Positions 34,319-43,496 of a stretch of 64,000 bases of DNA are shown piece by piece; the stretch's first letter is position 1, and every line of letters starts with the position of its first letter. This DNA is from Mucilaginibacter agri (GTDB taxonomy: Bacteria; Bacteroidota; Bacteroidia; Sphingobacteriales; Sphingobacteriaceae): NCBI RefSeq assembly GCF_009928685.1, contig NZ_WWEO01000042.1, positions 558,001 through 622,000 of the forward strand. Reading direction: 5' to 3'. A program made the translations under genes and the position numbers. The notes below the pieces were generated by a model that had not been told where the DNA came from, made no database searches, and saw nothing but the letters and a program-made list of their open reading frames with translations.

Positions 34319-34822
34319 CTATTGTATCATCTGTTCTCGGGCAATCCATTCCGCTTTATCATTTTCAAATTGAATTTTAAAAGCATTAATCATTGCTAGA
34401 TAATCTAATGTGGAAAACTGAAATGAGGGAACTTTTTCAAACCATCTGACGCTTGATCCGATAAATTCAGGTTGATGGTTTTGTGAAATATCCAACCCCA
34501 TCTTATGCCAAACTATTGTATCGTTTAAGCATTCAATTTCGGCAACGACAATCGTACATGAAAAATCACGATCATCTGGACACATTAGGATCGGACATAC
34601 CGTTTTAGCATTTAGTTCGGGTAAAATTCGCCTCCACACTACTTCGCTTTCCGCCTCTATTTCCATCGAGAAAAGCAATGTGGGAATAGTACCTTTATAT
34701 GCTTCCCCTGGATAGAGAACTTCTAAGTACTCATCTAAAAACTGACCGTCTAAACTAATATTTAGGAAATCACTATATATCTGATAGTCGCTTTCATCAA
34801 TTTGTGCTACTATGTGATTCAT
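34319..34822 (-). CDS. Hypothetical protein, AT-rich
   Basis: The 167-residue acidic product (MNHIVAQIDESDYQIYSDFL) has no signal peptide or membrane segment. Segments such as FSCTIVVAEIECLNDTIVWH and SVRWFEKVPSFQFS suggest an alpha/beta fold similar in flavour to immunity-type proteins of contact systems, but I see no toxin gene next to it. Base composition is visibly more A+T-rich than that of the flanking cupin and prenyl synthase genes. No family is recognised with confidence. The stop is adjacent to that of the convergent cupin gene. Confidence 0.6.
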   Translation of the reverse strand: MNHIVAQIDESDYQIYSDFLNISLDGQFLDEYLEVLYPGEAYKGTIPTLLFSMEIEAESEVVWRRILPELNAKTVCPILMCPDDRDFSCTIVVAEIECLNDTIVWHKMGLDISQNHQPEFIGSSVRWFEKVPSFQFSTLDYLAMINAFKIQFENDKAEWIAREQMIQ

Positions 34823-34907
34823 CCTTGTAAAAACTTAAGTCAACTTTTATCTAATATGAAGCTAATTTAATTGAATAGATTAGCTTATTTGATACAGTAT
34901 CAGAATC

Positions 34908-35882
34908 CTATTTATCTCTACTCAACAACCCCTCTGCAAATTCCTTCAAATATTGTTTACGTTCCATTGGCAGATCGATCGATTCAAGCGCTTTAAATGA
35001 TTTATCTGCATAGGTTTGCATCGCTTTAACCGCATTTTCCCTGATCTGTAGTTTATTGTAGATTGCGGTTACTGCTGCAACCTTTTCAGCGGCATCGAAT
35101 TCCTTAAGAGAGATCCAATGGTTTAGTTCGTTTTGGCTTTCAGTGTCGGCTGTTTCAAGGGCTTTAATTAGCAGGTAGGTCTTTTTGTTGGCCATAATAT
35201 CGCCGCCTACCTGTTTGCCAAATTTCTCGGGATCGCCGTAAACATCGAGGATATCATCCTGGAGCTGGAAGGCAATGCCTAATTGTTCGCCGAAAGTATA
35301 TAGCAGCTCTGCATCTTTGCCGGTAGCGCCACCTATCAAAGCACCAATTTCCAACGCACCGCCCAAAACAACGGCCGTTTTCAGGCGGATCATTTCTAGA
35401 TACTCATCTATATGCACATCGTTCTGCTGCTCAAATTGCATATCAATCTGCTGGCCTTCGCAAACGGCAGTAGCGGTTGTATTAAAGATTTCTAATACGG
35501 GTCGCAGAATGTTGTTATCAACCTGCATCATCAGCTTATAGCCTTCAATCAACATGGCATCTCCAGATAGGATGCCCACATTGGGATTCCATTTCTGGTG
35601 CACCGTTTCACGGCCACGGCGCAGGGGGGCGTTGTCCATAATATCATCGTGCATCAGCGTGAAATTATGGAACACCTCGATAGCAAGGGCAGGGGGGACG
35701 GCTGATAGCACGTCGCCGCCAAACAAATCGCAGGCCATCAACACCAGGGCAGGGCGAAGGCGCTTGCCGCCTATGGATAAAATATAAGTTATCGGCTCGT
35801 ATAAATCCGCCGGATGCGCAGGGTAAGATAGTTTTTTGACTGCCTCGTCTATAATGATCTGCAGATCTTTTAATGTAGTCAT
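34908..35882 (-). CDS. Polyprenyl diphosphate synthase
   Basis: The 324-residue product has both aspartate-rich motifs of trans-isoprenyl synthases: first LMHDDIMDNAPLRRGRETVH near residue 80, second FQLQDDILDVYGD near 210. It elongates FPP or GPP with IPP units to make long-chain prenyl diphosphates, probably for the menaquinone side chain in this respiratory bacterium. The product length cannot be read with certainty. It starts 14 bases downstream of the RNase R gene on the same strand, so the two are likely co-transcribed. Confidence 0.92.
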   Translation of the reverse strand: MTTLKDLQIIIDEAVKKLSYPAHPADLYEPITYILSIGGKRLRPALVLMACDLFGGDVLSAVPPALAIEVFHNFTLMHDDIMDNAPLRRGRETVHQKWNPNVGILSGDAMLIEGYKLMMQVDNNILRPVLEIFNTTATAVCEGQQIDMQFEQQNDVHIDEYLEMIRLKTAVVLGGALEIGALIGGATGKDAELLYTFGEQLGIAFQLQDDILDVYGDPEKFGKQVGGDIMANKKTYLLIKALETADTESQNELNHWISLKEFDAAEKVAAVTAIYNKLQIRENAVKAMQTYADKSFKALESIDLPMERKQYLKEFAEGLLSRDK

Positions 35883-35896
35883 ATAATGCTTGTAGC

Positions 35897-38035
35897 CTAA
35901 TCAATCACCAAAGAAAAATCGATCTGTTTCTTGGTCAGATCAACGGTTTTAACTTTGATGCGTACCTCATCGCCCAGCTGGTAAACCTTCTTTTTACGCT
36001 GGCCGATGATGGCGTAATTTTTCTCGTCGAGTGTGTAGAAGTCATCTGATATATCGCGCAGGCGTATCATACCCTCGCATTTATTTTCGATGATCTCTAC
36101 ATACATTCCCCATTCGGTAACACCGGATATTACACCGTTAAATATGTTGCCGATCTGATCTTTCAGATATTCGGCCTGTTTGTATTTAACAGACGAACGC
36201 TCTGCATCAGCCGCTTTCTTCTCCATCTCCGAACTGTGCTGGCAAAGTTTCTCGTAATGGTCTGCATTGGCCGATTGTCCGCCATTTAAATAGTGGAACA
36301 GCAACCGATGTACCATCACATCAGGATAACGGCGTATAGGGGATGTAAAGTGTGTGTAGTGGTCAAAAGCCAAACCATAATGGCTCGAAGTTTTGGTGGT
36401 ATATATCGCCTTAGCCATCGAACGGATAGCCAGGTGTGTTAAAACGTTCTGTTCTTTTTTCCCCTCCACATCATTCATCAGGTAGTTTAAAGATTTAGCA
36501 GTCTCTTTATCCGAGCGCATGCTAATCTTATATCCAAACCTTGCCGCAAAGGTAGCAAAAGATGCCAAAGCATCGGGCTTTGGTGTATCATGGGCGCGGT
36601 ATACAAATGTATATTTATGTTTGCCTTTGCCCATTTTGCTTACATGCTCGGCAACTTTACGGTTGGCCAGTAGCATAAAATCTTCAATGAGTTTATGTGC
36701 GTCTTTACGCTCTTTCACATAAACACCAATAGGTTTGCCATTATCATCGAGCTTGAACTTAACCTCTGTAGTTTCGAAGCTGATGGCCCCATTTTTAAAC
36801 TTACGGTCGCGCAGAATGTGGGCGAGTTCATTAAGTTTTAAGATCTCGCTGATATAGTCGCCCTGTTGGGTTTCTATCACTTCTTGAACTTCTTCGTAAG
36901 TGAAACGGCGGTTAGAGTGAATAATCGTTTTACCAAACCATTGTTCAACGATATTAGCTTTCTCATCCAATTCAAAAACAGCGGCAAAGCAAAGCTTATC
37001 TTCATTAGGGCGAAGCGAGCACAAGCCATTAGAAAGGCGCTCAGGCAGCATTGGTATCACACGGTCTACCAGGTAAACCGAGGTGCCGCGGTCGAAAGCC
37101 TCGCGGTCTAAGGCCGAATCAGGGATAATGTAATGGGCAACATCAGCAATGTGTACCCCGACTTCGTAGTTGCCGTTTTCCAATATTTTAAAGGAAATGG
37201 CATCATCAAAATCTTTAGCATCAAACGGGTCGATGGTAAAGGTTAATGTATCTCTGAAATCCCGGCGGCGTGCAATTTCGTCAGCGGTGATCACATCAGA
37301 AATAGCCTCAGCTTCTTCTTCAACCTCTTTAGGGAATGATAATGGGAAACCATACTCGGCAAGTATGGCATTCATCTCCGTATCATTTTCGCCTTGAGCA
37401 CCCAATACCGCTTTAATACGGCCTATAGGGTTTTTAGCGTCAGTTGGCCACTCGGTTATTTCTGCAACGGCCTTAATGCCATTTTTTGCACCATTAAGCT
37501 CATTAAGCGGGATAAAGATGTCGTGCAGCATCTTACGGTCATCGGGTACGAAAAACGCGAATCGTTCAGATAGTTTTACTACTCCGGTAAATTCGGTTTT
37601 AGCGCGTTTAATGATCTCTATAACCTCGCCCTCTTTACGGCGGCCTTTACTTTTGGCGTAAACGTAAATTTTAACACGATCGCCATTAAGGGCGTTGCGC
37701 AGCTTGCGCGGGGCGATAAATATGTCGCTTTCGCCAACCTCATCGGTTATAATAAATGCCGAACCGTCGGCCGTCATATCCACCTTACCTTCAACAAACG
37801 TTTTAAGTTCTATCAGCTGGAACTTACCGGGGGCGGTTTCTTTTAAAACACTTTTAAAAACTTCATCCTTCAGAATCTCCAGGATTATCCCCCTCGAATC
37901 GGGATCGTTGATATTCAGCGCAGCAGATACCTGCTTATAATTTAAAGGCGTATTGGCGTTTTTCTCAAAAACATCAAGTACTAATTGGGTTAGTACGTGC
38001 TTAACAGAATTATTACTGTTTTTCTTTTTAGACAT
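35897..38035 (-). CDS. rnr: Ribonuclease R
   Basis: The 712-residue exoribonuclease has an N-terminal winged helix (LTQLVLDVFEKNANTPLNYK), cold-shock OB domains (KVDMTADGSAFIITDE), the RNB catalytic domain with TIDPFDAKDFDDAIS near residue 268 (metal-binding aspartates) and YRAHDTPKPDAL, HYTHFTSPIRRYPDVMVHRL, and a C-terminal S1 domain (NGVISGVTEWGMYVEI). It degrades structured RNA 3' to 5'. A heptanucleotide repeat array sits 31 bases upstream of its start. The prenyl synthase gene follows 14 bases downstream. Confidence 0.96.
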   Translation of the reverse strand: MSKKKNSNNSVKHVLTQLVLDVFEKNANTPLNYKQVSAALNINDPDSRGIILEILKDEVFKSVLKETAPGKFQLIELKTFVEGKVDMTADGSAFIITDEVGESDIFIAPRKLRNALNGDRVKIYVYAKSKGRRKEGEVIEIIKRAKTEFTGVVKLSERFAFFVPDDRKMLHDIFIPLNELNGAKNGIKAVAEITEWPTDAKNPIGRIKAVLGAQGENDTEMNAILAEYGFPLSFPKEVEEEAEAISDVITADEIARRRDFRDTLTFTIDPFDAKDFDDAISFKILENGNYEVGVHIADVAHYIIPDSALDREAFDRGTSVYLVDRVIPMLPERLSNGLCSLRPNEDKLCFAAVFELDEKANIVEQWFGKTIIHSNRRFTYEEVQEVIETQQGDYISEILKLNELAHILRDRKFKNGAISFETTEVKFKLDDNGKPIGVYVKERKDAHKLIEDFMLLANRKVAEHVSKMGKGKHKYTFVYRAHDTPKPDALASFATFAARFGYKISMRSDKETAKSLNYLMNDVEGKKEQNVLTHLAIRSMAKAIYTTKTSSHYGLAFDHYTHFTSPIRRYPDVMVHRLLFHYLNGGQSANADHYEKLCQHSSEMEKKAADAERSSVKYKQAEYLKDQIGNIFNGVISGVTEWGMYVEIIENKCEGMIRLRDISDDFYTLDEKNYAIIGQRKKKVYQLGDEVRIKVKTVDLTKKQIDFSLVID

Positions 38036-38066
38036 TGATGTATGTATTGGGCTAAGATAGGGAAAA

Positions 38067-38136
38067 GAGAATCAAGAATCGAGAATCAAGAGACAAGAAG
38101 AGTGAATCGGGAGTCAAGAATCGGGAATAGAGAAAT
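38067..38136. repeat. Heptanucleotide tandem array (RAGAATC-like, about ten units)
   Basis: Read in steps of seven from 38067, the units are GAGAATC, AAGAATC, GAGAATC, AAGAGAC, AAGAAGA, GTGAATC, GGGAGTC, AAGAATC, GGGAATA and GAGAAAT. The period is exact while the sequence is degenerate. It lies in the gap between the PolB-like exonuclease and rnr, so it would be in the mRNA leader of rnr if they are co-transcribed. It is not a CRISPR array: units are short and have no spacers. Confidence 0.8.
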
Positions 38137-38180
38137 AAGTCCCCCCAATTGCCTTAATTCCTGGCTTTTGTTTCCTGCCT

Positions 38181-38879
38181 CTAAACAAAAACGATCATTT
38201 CTTCCGGTATCAATTCTTCTCCGCGGAAACGTTTCAATAATTGTGCCGTCGCTATCACGTCTTTCTGACAATAGGTGCTGATACGATCTAATTGGTTGTC
38301 AACCCAGTACACATGACCTACCATGCTGCCATCAATGTCGTCTTTTGGGGTCGGGATATTGAAAATTGCGGCTAGCAGGTTAAGTGAAGTGAAATTTTTA
38401 TAATCACCACATTTCCATAGCTCCATGGTGTCGAGATGGTTAACCTCCCAGGGTTTTTTACCATGTAGGTTTAACTGCGTAGGCATCTTTACACCATTGA
38501 TTAACATACGACGGCAGATGTATGGAAAATCAAATTCCTTAGCATTATGACCGCATAATATCAGATCAGACCTTCTGCCATTTAGCATGGTAGCAAACTC
38601 CTCTAACAGTTCCTTTTCACTGTGCGAGGCAAATGATTTTACCCTAAAGCCGTTGCCGCCTGTGAACATGCCTACCGAAATACAGATGATTTTACCAAAC
38701 TCGGCCAGTATGCCTGCGTTGGCATAAAAATCTTCGGCGGTTTCTTCTTTACGCTGATATTTGGTTTTGGCTGCCCATAGTTTCTGCATTATCGGCGGCA
38801 AATCATCATGACTGCTGTGTTGTGGAACAGTCTCAATATCAAGCACCATAATGTTATGCAGATCGTAATTTTCGAGCAT
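38181..38879 (-). CDS. PolB-like predicted 3'-5' exonuclease (DEDD family)
   Basis: The 232-residue product carries the DEDDy exonuclease motifs: Exo I MVLDIETVPQ near residue 11, Exo II CGHNAKEFDFPYIC near 108 and Exo III TYCQKDVIATAQLL near 202. It corresponds to the stand-alone PolB_exo2 family (PF10108-like) that lacks a polymerase domain. The probable role is 3'-5' trimming of DNA or RNA. It precedes rnr on the same strand by 145 bases that hold the heptanucleotide array. Confidence 0.85.
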   Translation of the reverse strand: MLENYDLHNIMVLDIETVPQHSSHDDLPPIMQKLWAAKTKYQRKEETAEDFYANAGILAEFGKIICISVGMFTGGNGFRVKSFASHSEKELLEEFATMLNGRRSDLILCGHNAKEFDFPYICRRMLINGVKMPTQLNLHGKKPWEVNHLDTMELWKCGDYKNFTSLNLLAAIFNIPTPKDDIDGSMVGHVYWVDNQLDRISTYCQKDVIATAQLLKRFRGEELIPEEMIVFV

Positions 38880-39061
38880 GGGAAATAGGAGGTTGTGTAG
38901 GCTGGCAAATTAGTAAATTTTGTTGTTAAAAACTGCGTAATGGGGCGAGGGCTAGCGCGCTTTGGAAAGCTCTTTACTGAGGTTTGGCATAATTTTTATA
39001 ATTTAAGCCCGTATGGCATAGCCATATTTAACAAATATCATCTGCACGTTAATACATATCT

Positions 39062-39787
39062 ATGAAAATAAACAAATTATCAATCGTAATACCTGCTTAT
39101 AACGAAGGCAAAACCATACACCTGATATTAAATAAGATTAAAGCAGTTGAGCTGATTGATGATATTGCGAAAGAAGTGATTATTGTTAACGATTGCTCTA
39201 AAGACGACACAGAGGAAGCGGTTGCCCGTTACCGCGAGCAAAACCCGGAGTTAGAAATTATGTATTTTAAACATGATGTTAACCAGGGTAAAGGTGCCGC
39301 GTTGCATACCGGCATCGCTAAAGCCACCGGTGATTATCTGATTATCCAGGATGCCGATTTAGAATATGATCCGGAAGAGTATAACGACTTGTTAAGACCG
39401 ATTTGCAAAGGCTTTGCCGATGTAGTTTACGGATCGCGTTTTATGGGTGCTAACCCACACCGTATCCTTTTCTTTTGGCATACCATAGGCAACCGTTGGC
39501 TAACCTTTGCATCCAATATGTTTTCGAACATGAACCTTACGGATATGGAAACCTGTTACAAACTGTTCGACCGAAAGCTGATACAGTCAATACACCTTAC
39601 AGAAAAGCGCTTTGGCTTCGAACCGGAGGTAACTATTAAATTATCGCGTGTGCCTAATTTGCGCCTTTATGAGGTCGGTATTTCTTACTATGGCCGTACT
39701 TATGATGACGGCAAGAAAATTGGATGGAAGGACGGCGTAAGGGCTATCTACTGTATCCTAAAATACGGGTTGTTTAAAGCTAAGTAG
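39062..39787 (+). CDS. Glycosyltransferase family 2 (dolichyl-phosphate mannose synthase-like)
   Basis: The 241-residue product is a GT-A fold transferase: KLSIVIPAYNEGKTIHLIL at the start, IVNDCSKDDTEE near residue 42, the metal-binding DxD in IQDADLEYDPEEY near 96 and ETCYKLFDRKLI near 162. It has no membrane helix, so it resembles the soluble DPM1 group that makes polyprenyl-phosphate sugars. The acceptor is inferred, not proven. It stands alone with a repeat-derived hairpin after it. Confidence 0.88.
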   Translation: MKINKLSIVIPAYNEGKTIHLILNKIKAVELIDDIAKEVIIVNDCSKDDTEEAVARYREQNPELEIMYFKHDVNQGKGAALHTGIAKATGDYLIIQDADLEYDPEEYNDLLRPICKGFADVVYGSRFMGANPHRILFFWHTIGNRWLTFASNMFSNMNLTDMETCYKLFDRKLIQSIHLTEKRFGFEPEVTIKLSRVPNLRLYEVGISYYGRTYDDGKKIGWKDGVRAIYCILKYGLFKAK

Positions 39788-39792
39788 GTTAT

Positions 39793-39865
39793 AGTTATTA
39801 GGTAATTGAGTTATTGGTTTTTGAAAAAGCACACATACAACGTAATAACTCAATAACCAATAACT
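39793..39865. repeat. Inverted repeat of the AATAACTCAATAACC type between convergent genes
   Basis: The left arm 39793-39815 and right arm 39844-39865 are reverse complements with one mismatch and a one-base indel. The right arm contains AATAACTCAATAACC, identical to 28478-28492. It lies between the GT2 gene (plus) and the unknown gene at 39872 (minus), where it may also act as a terminator. Confidence 0.75.
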
Positions 39866-39871
39866 AACCAG

Positions 39872-40276
39872 CTACCTAATCATCACCCCTGGTTTATTAA
39901 GCACGGGGATGCGGATGAAGTTTGATTCTACTACGCTTTCGGGCAGGAAAATAAATTTTTTGTCGAAGATGTCGCGACCGATGTAATAGCTTAACCAGTA
40001 CTCATTTGTTAAACCGAAGGTAGCTTCGTCTATCGGCTCAATAAGAGCAGATGCGTTAGGTTCTATAAGCGGGATCATATGGCGTAGCACAGAGGTTTTT
40101 ACGTGCTCGCCGTTTTTTTCTCCGTAGCCTTTTGAGGTAACCAATACGTTTTCAATTGGTTCATCTTTCAGGTTGATCACATACACATACCAGATCTTAC
40201 TTTCAACACTTTCTTTTTCGAGGGCAACTGCAATGGCTATATCTTCAACTATATTACTGGGCAGATCTTTTTTCAT
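39872..40276 (-). CDS. Conserved-looking hypothetical protein downstream of the beta-lactamase gene
   Basis: The 134-residue product (MKKDLPSNIVEDIAIAVALE) has no signal peptide. The middle (IWYVYVINLKDEPIENVLVTSKG, IEPIDEATFGLTNEYWLSYY) reads like a beta-sandwich or coat-like domain. I recognise no enzyme motif. It is the third gene of topA-bla-unknown with a 22-base gap and so is probably co-transcribed. The function is unknown. Confidence 0.7.
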   Translation of the reverse strand: MKKDLPSNIVEDIAIAVALEKESVESKIWYVYVINLKDEPIENVLVTSKGYGEKNGEHVKTSVLRHMIPLIEPNASALIEPIDEATFGLTNEYWLSYYIGRDIFDKKFIFLPESVVESNFIRIPVLNKPGVMIR

Positions 40277-40298
40277 AGGTATAATTGCTTTCGCTTTA

Positions 40299-41030
40299 TT
40301 AATTATTTGTAGTACCGCTATTATGGTTCTCCAACAACTTTAACGTGTGTTGCATCGAACTATTGTCGGTCCAATCGCCATGACCCGGAATGATGGTTAC
40401 AGCATCCGGATAGCGTTTAATCAGTTTCTCTATACTTATTGGCCACGCCTTCAAGTCAGCTTCGGCTATGTTGCCTAGTGAGTTGGCATCGGTGCTTTTG
40501 ATAATACAACCGCCGAAAAGCACTTTTTGCTTCGGAAACCAAACCACTTCGTTGTCGGCAGTGTGGCCCGCGCCGGGGTAGTAAACCTCTATAGGAGTAT
40601 TTCCAATATGCAATACAGTATCGTTCTTAAACGTTTGTGATACTTTGGGATAGCCCTCGGCCAAAGCTTTAACACTTGTAGCCGCAGATGCATAAGTTTT
40701 TATTCCCTTTACCTGAAGCGCCCTAATGCCGCCAATGCGGTCATCGTGATAATGGGTGCTTACACAAAATAATATCTTTTGGTTTAGGTTTTTGGATACC
40801 CAGTCAATCAGCTGATTCGTTTGATCATCATCCCAGGGAGTATCAATCACTGCAGCGCCTTTCGGTGTGCTTAGTAACAAGCCATTTCCGCCAACTACTG
40901 AGCCCTTGAATACACCGTATGATTCATACACATAAAAGCCATTACCCAAAGGGGTGACTTTTATGTGTTGCTTAGTTTGTGCAAGGCAACAATTGTATAA
41001 GAAACAGAAGCACAGTATAAGCCGCTTCAT
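40299..41030 (-). CDS. Subclass B1 metallo-beta-lactamase
   Basis: The 243-residue product has a signal peptide (MKRLILCFCFLYNCCLAQ) and the complete B1 zinc ligand set: H93, H95 and D97 in STHYHDDRIGG, H156 in GAGHTADN, C175 and K178 in FGGCIIKS, and H217 in IPGHGDW. The cysteine at the second zinc site with a lysine three residues on is the mark of subclass B1, which hydrolyses penicillins, cephalosporins and carbapenems. Chromosomal enzymes of this kind are known in environmental Bacteroidota. It starts five bases after the topA stop, an unusual place, so its expression is likely tied to topA. Activity is inferred from the intact site. Confidence 0.9.
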   Translation of the reverse strand: MKRLILCFCFLYNCCLAQTKQHIKVTPLGNGFYVYESYGVFKGSVVGGNGLLLSTPKGAAVIDTPWDDDQTNQLIDWVSKNLNQKILFCVSTHYHDDRIGGIRALQVKGIKTYASAATSVKALAEGYPKVSQTFKNDTVLHIGNTPIEVYYPGAGHTADNEVVWFPKQKVLFGGCIIKSTDANSLGNIAEADLKAWPISIEKLIKRYPDAVTIIPGHGDWTDNSSMQHTLKLLENHNSGTTNN

Positions 41031-41035
41031 AGGCT

Positions 41036-43363
41036 TTATTTTTTCTTAGCAAATTTTTTACCACCAGCTTTTTTAGGCTCTTTCTCCATGGCATCGGCTA
41101 ATGCTTTGCATTCGTCGTAAGTAAGTTCTAAAGGTTCTTTACCTTTCGGGATCTTAACGTTTAGCTTACCAAATTCGATGTAAGGACCCCAACGACCATT
41201 TAAGATCTTAACATCAGGATTCTCGTCAAACGTTTTCATTAGCTTTTCGGCGTCTTTTTTACGCTTTTCGAGGATGATATCTATTGCTTGTTGTTCGGAA
41301 ACCTCTAACGGATCAACGCCTTTCGGTAGCGAGTAAAACGCACTGTTATGACGAATGTATGGGCCGAATTTACCAATGGCGACAGTCATATCTTTTTCTT
41401 CGAAAATACCAGCCTTTTTAGGGAGTTTAAATAGCTCTAAGGCATCTTCTAAAGATATGGTTTCGATCATTTGCCCTGCTCTTAAGCTGGCGTAAACTTT
41501 ATCTTCATCGTCATTTTCGCCAATTTGTACAAATGGACCATAACGACCAATGCGTACCGACATGCGTCTGCGATTCTCAGGGTGCACTCCCAAATCGCGC
41601 TCGCCGCTTGCACGGTCGGCGTTTTGGATGGTAGATTCAACTTCCTCATGGAAAGGGTTGTAAAATTTGCGGATCATATCGGTCCACTCTTTTAAACCTT
41701 GTGCAATCTCATCAAACTGCTTTTCTACGTTGGCGGTAAAGTGAAAGTCTACAATGCCATTAAAGTGCTGTACTAAAAAATCGTTTACCACCGCACCAAT
41801 ATCTGTCGGGAACATTTTACCCTTTTCGGCACCTGTAGTTTCGGTTTTTTCGTCTTTAGTTATAGCGCCGTTTTTCAAAGTTAATACCCTGAAATTACGT
41901 TGTTTACCTTCGCGCTCTTCCTTAACCACATAACCCCGGTTTTGGATAGTGGAGATAGTAGGAGCGTAGGTTGATGGACGGCCTATGCCTAATTCTTCTA
42001 ATTTTTTTACCAGGCTTGCTTCGGTATAACGTGCCGGTGGGCGAGAGAAACGCTCGGTAGCCGTCATGTCAGTTAACGACAGTTGCTGTCCTCTCGTTAA
42101 AGGAGGCAATATTGCGTTGGCATCATCCTGTTGGTTATCCTCATCCTCATCAACCGATTCGAGGTACACTTTTAGGAAACCATCAAATTTCATTACCTCA
42201 CCGTTCGCAACCAGTTCTTCGGGACGGGTTGAAATACCAATACGGGCAACGGTACGCTCAAACTGGGCCTCGCTCATTTGCGATGCAATGGCCCGTTTCC
42301 AGATCAATTCATACAAGCGGCGTTCAGAAGGGTCGCCGTCTGTAGTATGTTCGTTGAAATAGGTAGGTCTGATAGCCTCGTGAGCTTCCTGCGCACTGGC
42401 GGCCTTGGTTTTATATTTTCTAAGCTGATGGTATTGCGCACCATAAGCCTCATTAATCTCTTTAGCGGCTGCATCTAAAGCGGTATCCGATAAGTTTACC
42501 GAGTCGGTACGCATATAGGTGATCTTACCAGATTCGTATAGCTTCTGGGCTACCGACATGGTACGCGATACCGAGAAACCTAACTTACGGCTGGCTTCCT
42601 GTTGCAATGTCGATGTAGTAAAAGGTGCAGCCGGCGCTCGTTTGGCTGGCTTCGTTTCTAACGAGTTGATGTTGAAGTTGGCGGCAATACAATCCTGCAA
42701 AAACTTCTCGGCATCTTCTTGTTTGGCAAAGCGTTCGCCTAATTCGGCTTTAAAAGCTTCACGACCTTTACCAAAAATGGCCACGATACGAAAGGCGGCT
42801 TCTGATTGAAACTTATTGATTTCACGCTCGCGATCAACGATCAATCTAACGGCAACAGATTGTACCCGACCGGCAGAAAGTGATGGCTTAACCTTCTTCC
42901 ATAATACCGGAGAAAGCTCGAAACCAACCAGCCTGTCTAACACACGACGTGCCTGTTGGGCGTTTACCAAATTATAGTTGATAGTACGTGGATTTTCGAT
43001 AGCACGCAGTATGGCTGGTTTGGTAATTTCGTGAAATACAATACGTTTAGTGTTGTTTTCTTTCAATCCTAACGTCTCATACAAGTGCCATGATATTGCT
43101 TCTCCCTCGCGGTCCTCATCGGACGCTAGCCATATCATTTCTGCTTCTTTAGCTAACTTTTTAAGTTCGCTTACCAGCTGCTTTTTATCGGCTGGTACTT
43201 CGTATTTCTGTTTAAAATCGTGTGCTATATCTATGGCATCTTCAGACTTAACCAGATCGCGGATGTGGCCATAACTCGACTTTACAGTGAAGTCTTTGCC
43301 CAGATATCCTTCGATGGTTTTGGCCTTAGCCGGTGATTCTACTATGAGTAAATTTTTTGCCAT
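41036..43363 (-). CDS. topA: DNA topoisomerase I
   Basis: I chose the ATG at 43363 (MAKNLLIVESPAKAKTIEGY, 775 residues); the frame extends 15 residues upstream but the TOPRIM domain begins here. Domains are TOPRIM with IWLASDEDREGEAISWHL near residue 85, the catalytic tyrosine in ITYMRTDSVNLS near 287, and several C-terminal topoisomerase repeats (GRYGPFVQIG, GKFGPYIRHN, GRWGPYIEFG) instead of the zinc fingers of E. coli. It ends with a lysine-rich tail. It relaxes negative supercoils. The beta-lactamase gene follows after five bases. Confidence 0.95.
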   Translation of the reverse strand: MAKNLLIVESPAKAKTIEGYLGKDFTVKSSYGHIRDLVKSEDAIDIAHDFKQKYEVPADKKQLVSELKKLAKEAEMIWLASDEDREGEAISWHLYETLGLKENNTKRIVFHEITKPAILRAIENPRTINYNLVNAQQARRVLDRLVGFELSPVLWKKVKPSLSAGRVQSVAVRLIVDREREINKFQSEAAFRIVAIFGKGREAFKAELGERFAKQEDAEKFLQDCIAANFNINSLETKPAKRAPAAPFTTSTLQQEASRKLGFSVSRTMSVAQKLYESGKITYMRTDSVNLSDTALDAAAKEINEAYGAQYHQLRKYKTKAASAQEAHEAIRPTYFNEHTTDGDPSERRLYELIWKRAIASQMSEAQFERTVARIGISTRPEELVANGEVMKFDGFLKVYLESVDEDEDNQQDDANAILPPLTRGQQLSLTDMTATERFSRPPARYTEASLVKKLEELGIGRPSTYAPTISTIQNRGYVVKEEREGKQRNFRVLTLKNGAITKDEKTETTGAEKGKMFPTDIGAVVNDFLVQHFNGIVDFHFTANVEKQFDEIAQGLKEWTDMIRKFYNPFHEEVESTIQNADRASGERDLGVHPENRRRMSVRIGRYGPFVQIGENDDEDKVYASLRAGQMIETISLEDALELFKLPKKAGIFEEKDMTVAIGKFGPYIRHNSAFYSLPKGVDPLEVSEQQAIDIILEKRKKDAEKLMKTFDENPDVKILNGRWGPYIEFGKLNVKIPKGKEPLELTYDECKALADAMEKEPKKAGGKKFAKKK

Positions 43364-43496
43364 TAATAGTCGATTTTCTGCAAATAAACACAAAGGAAAA
43401 TGAAACACGAATTTTGAGACGTGTTTTTAAAGAAAATTTATTTTTAACGATATTGTTTCAGGAGGCGTTAATTCCTACGAAAAGGCGGTGTAATTG

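Noticed and set aside
38067..38136. Possible CRISPR array
   Set aside because: Units are seven bases with no spacers and no cas genes are near.
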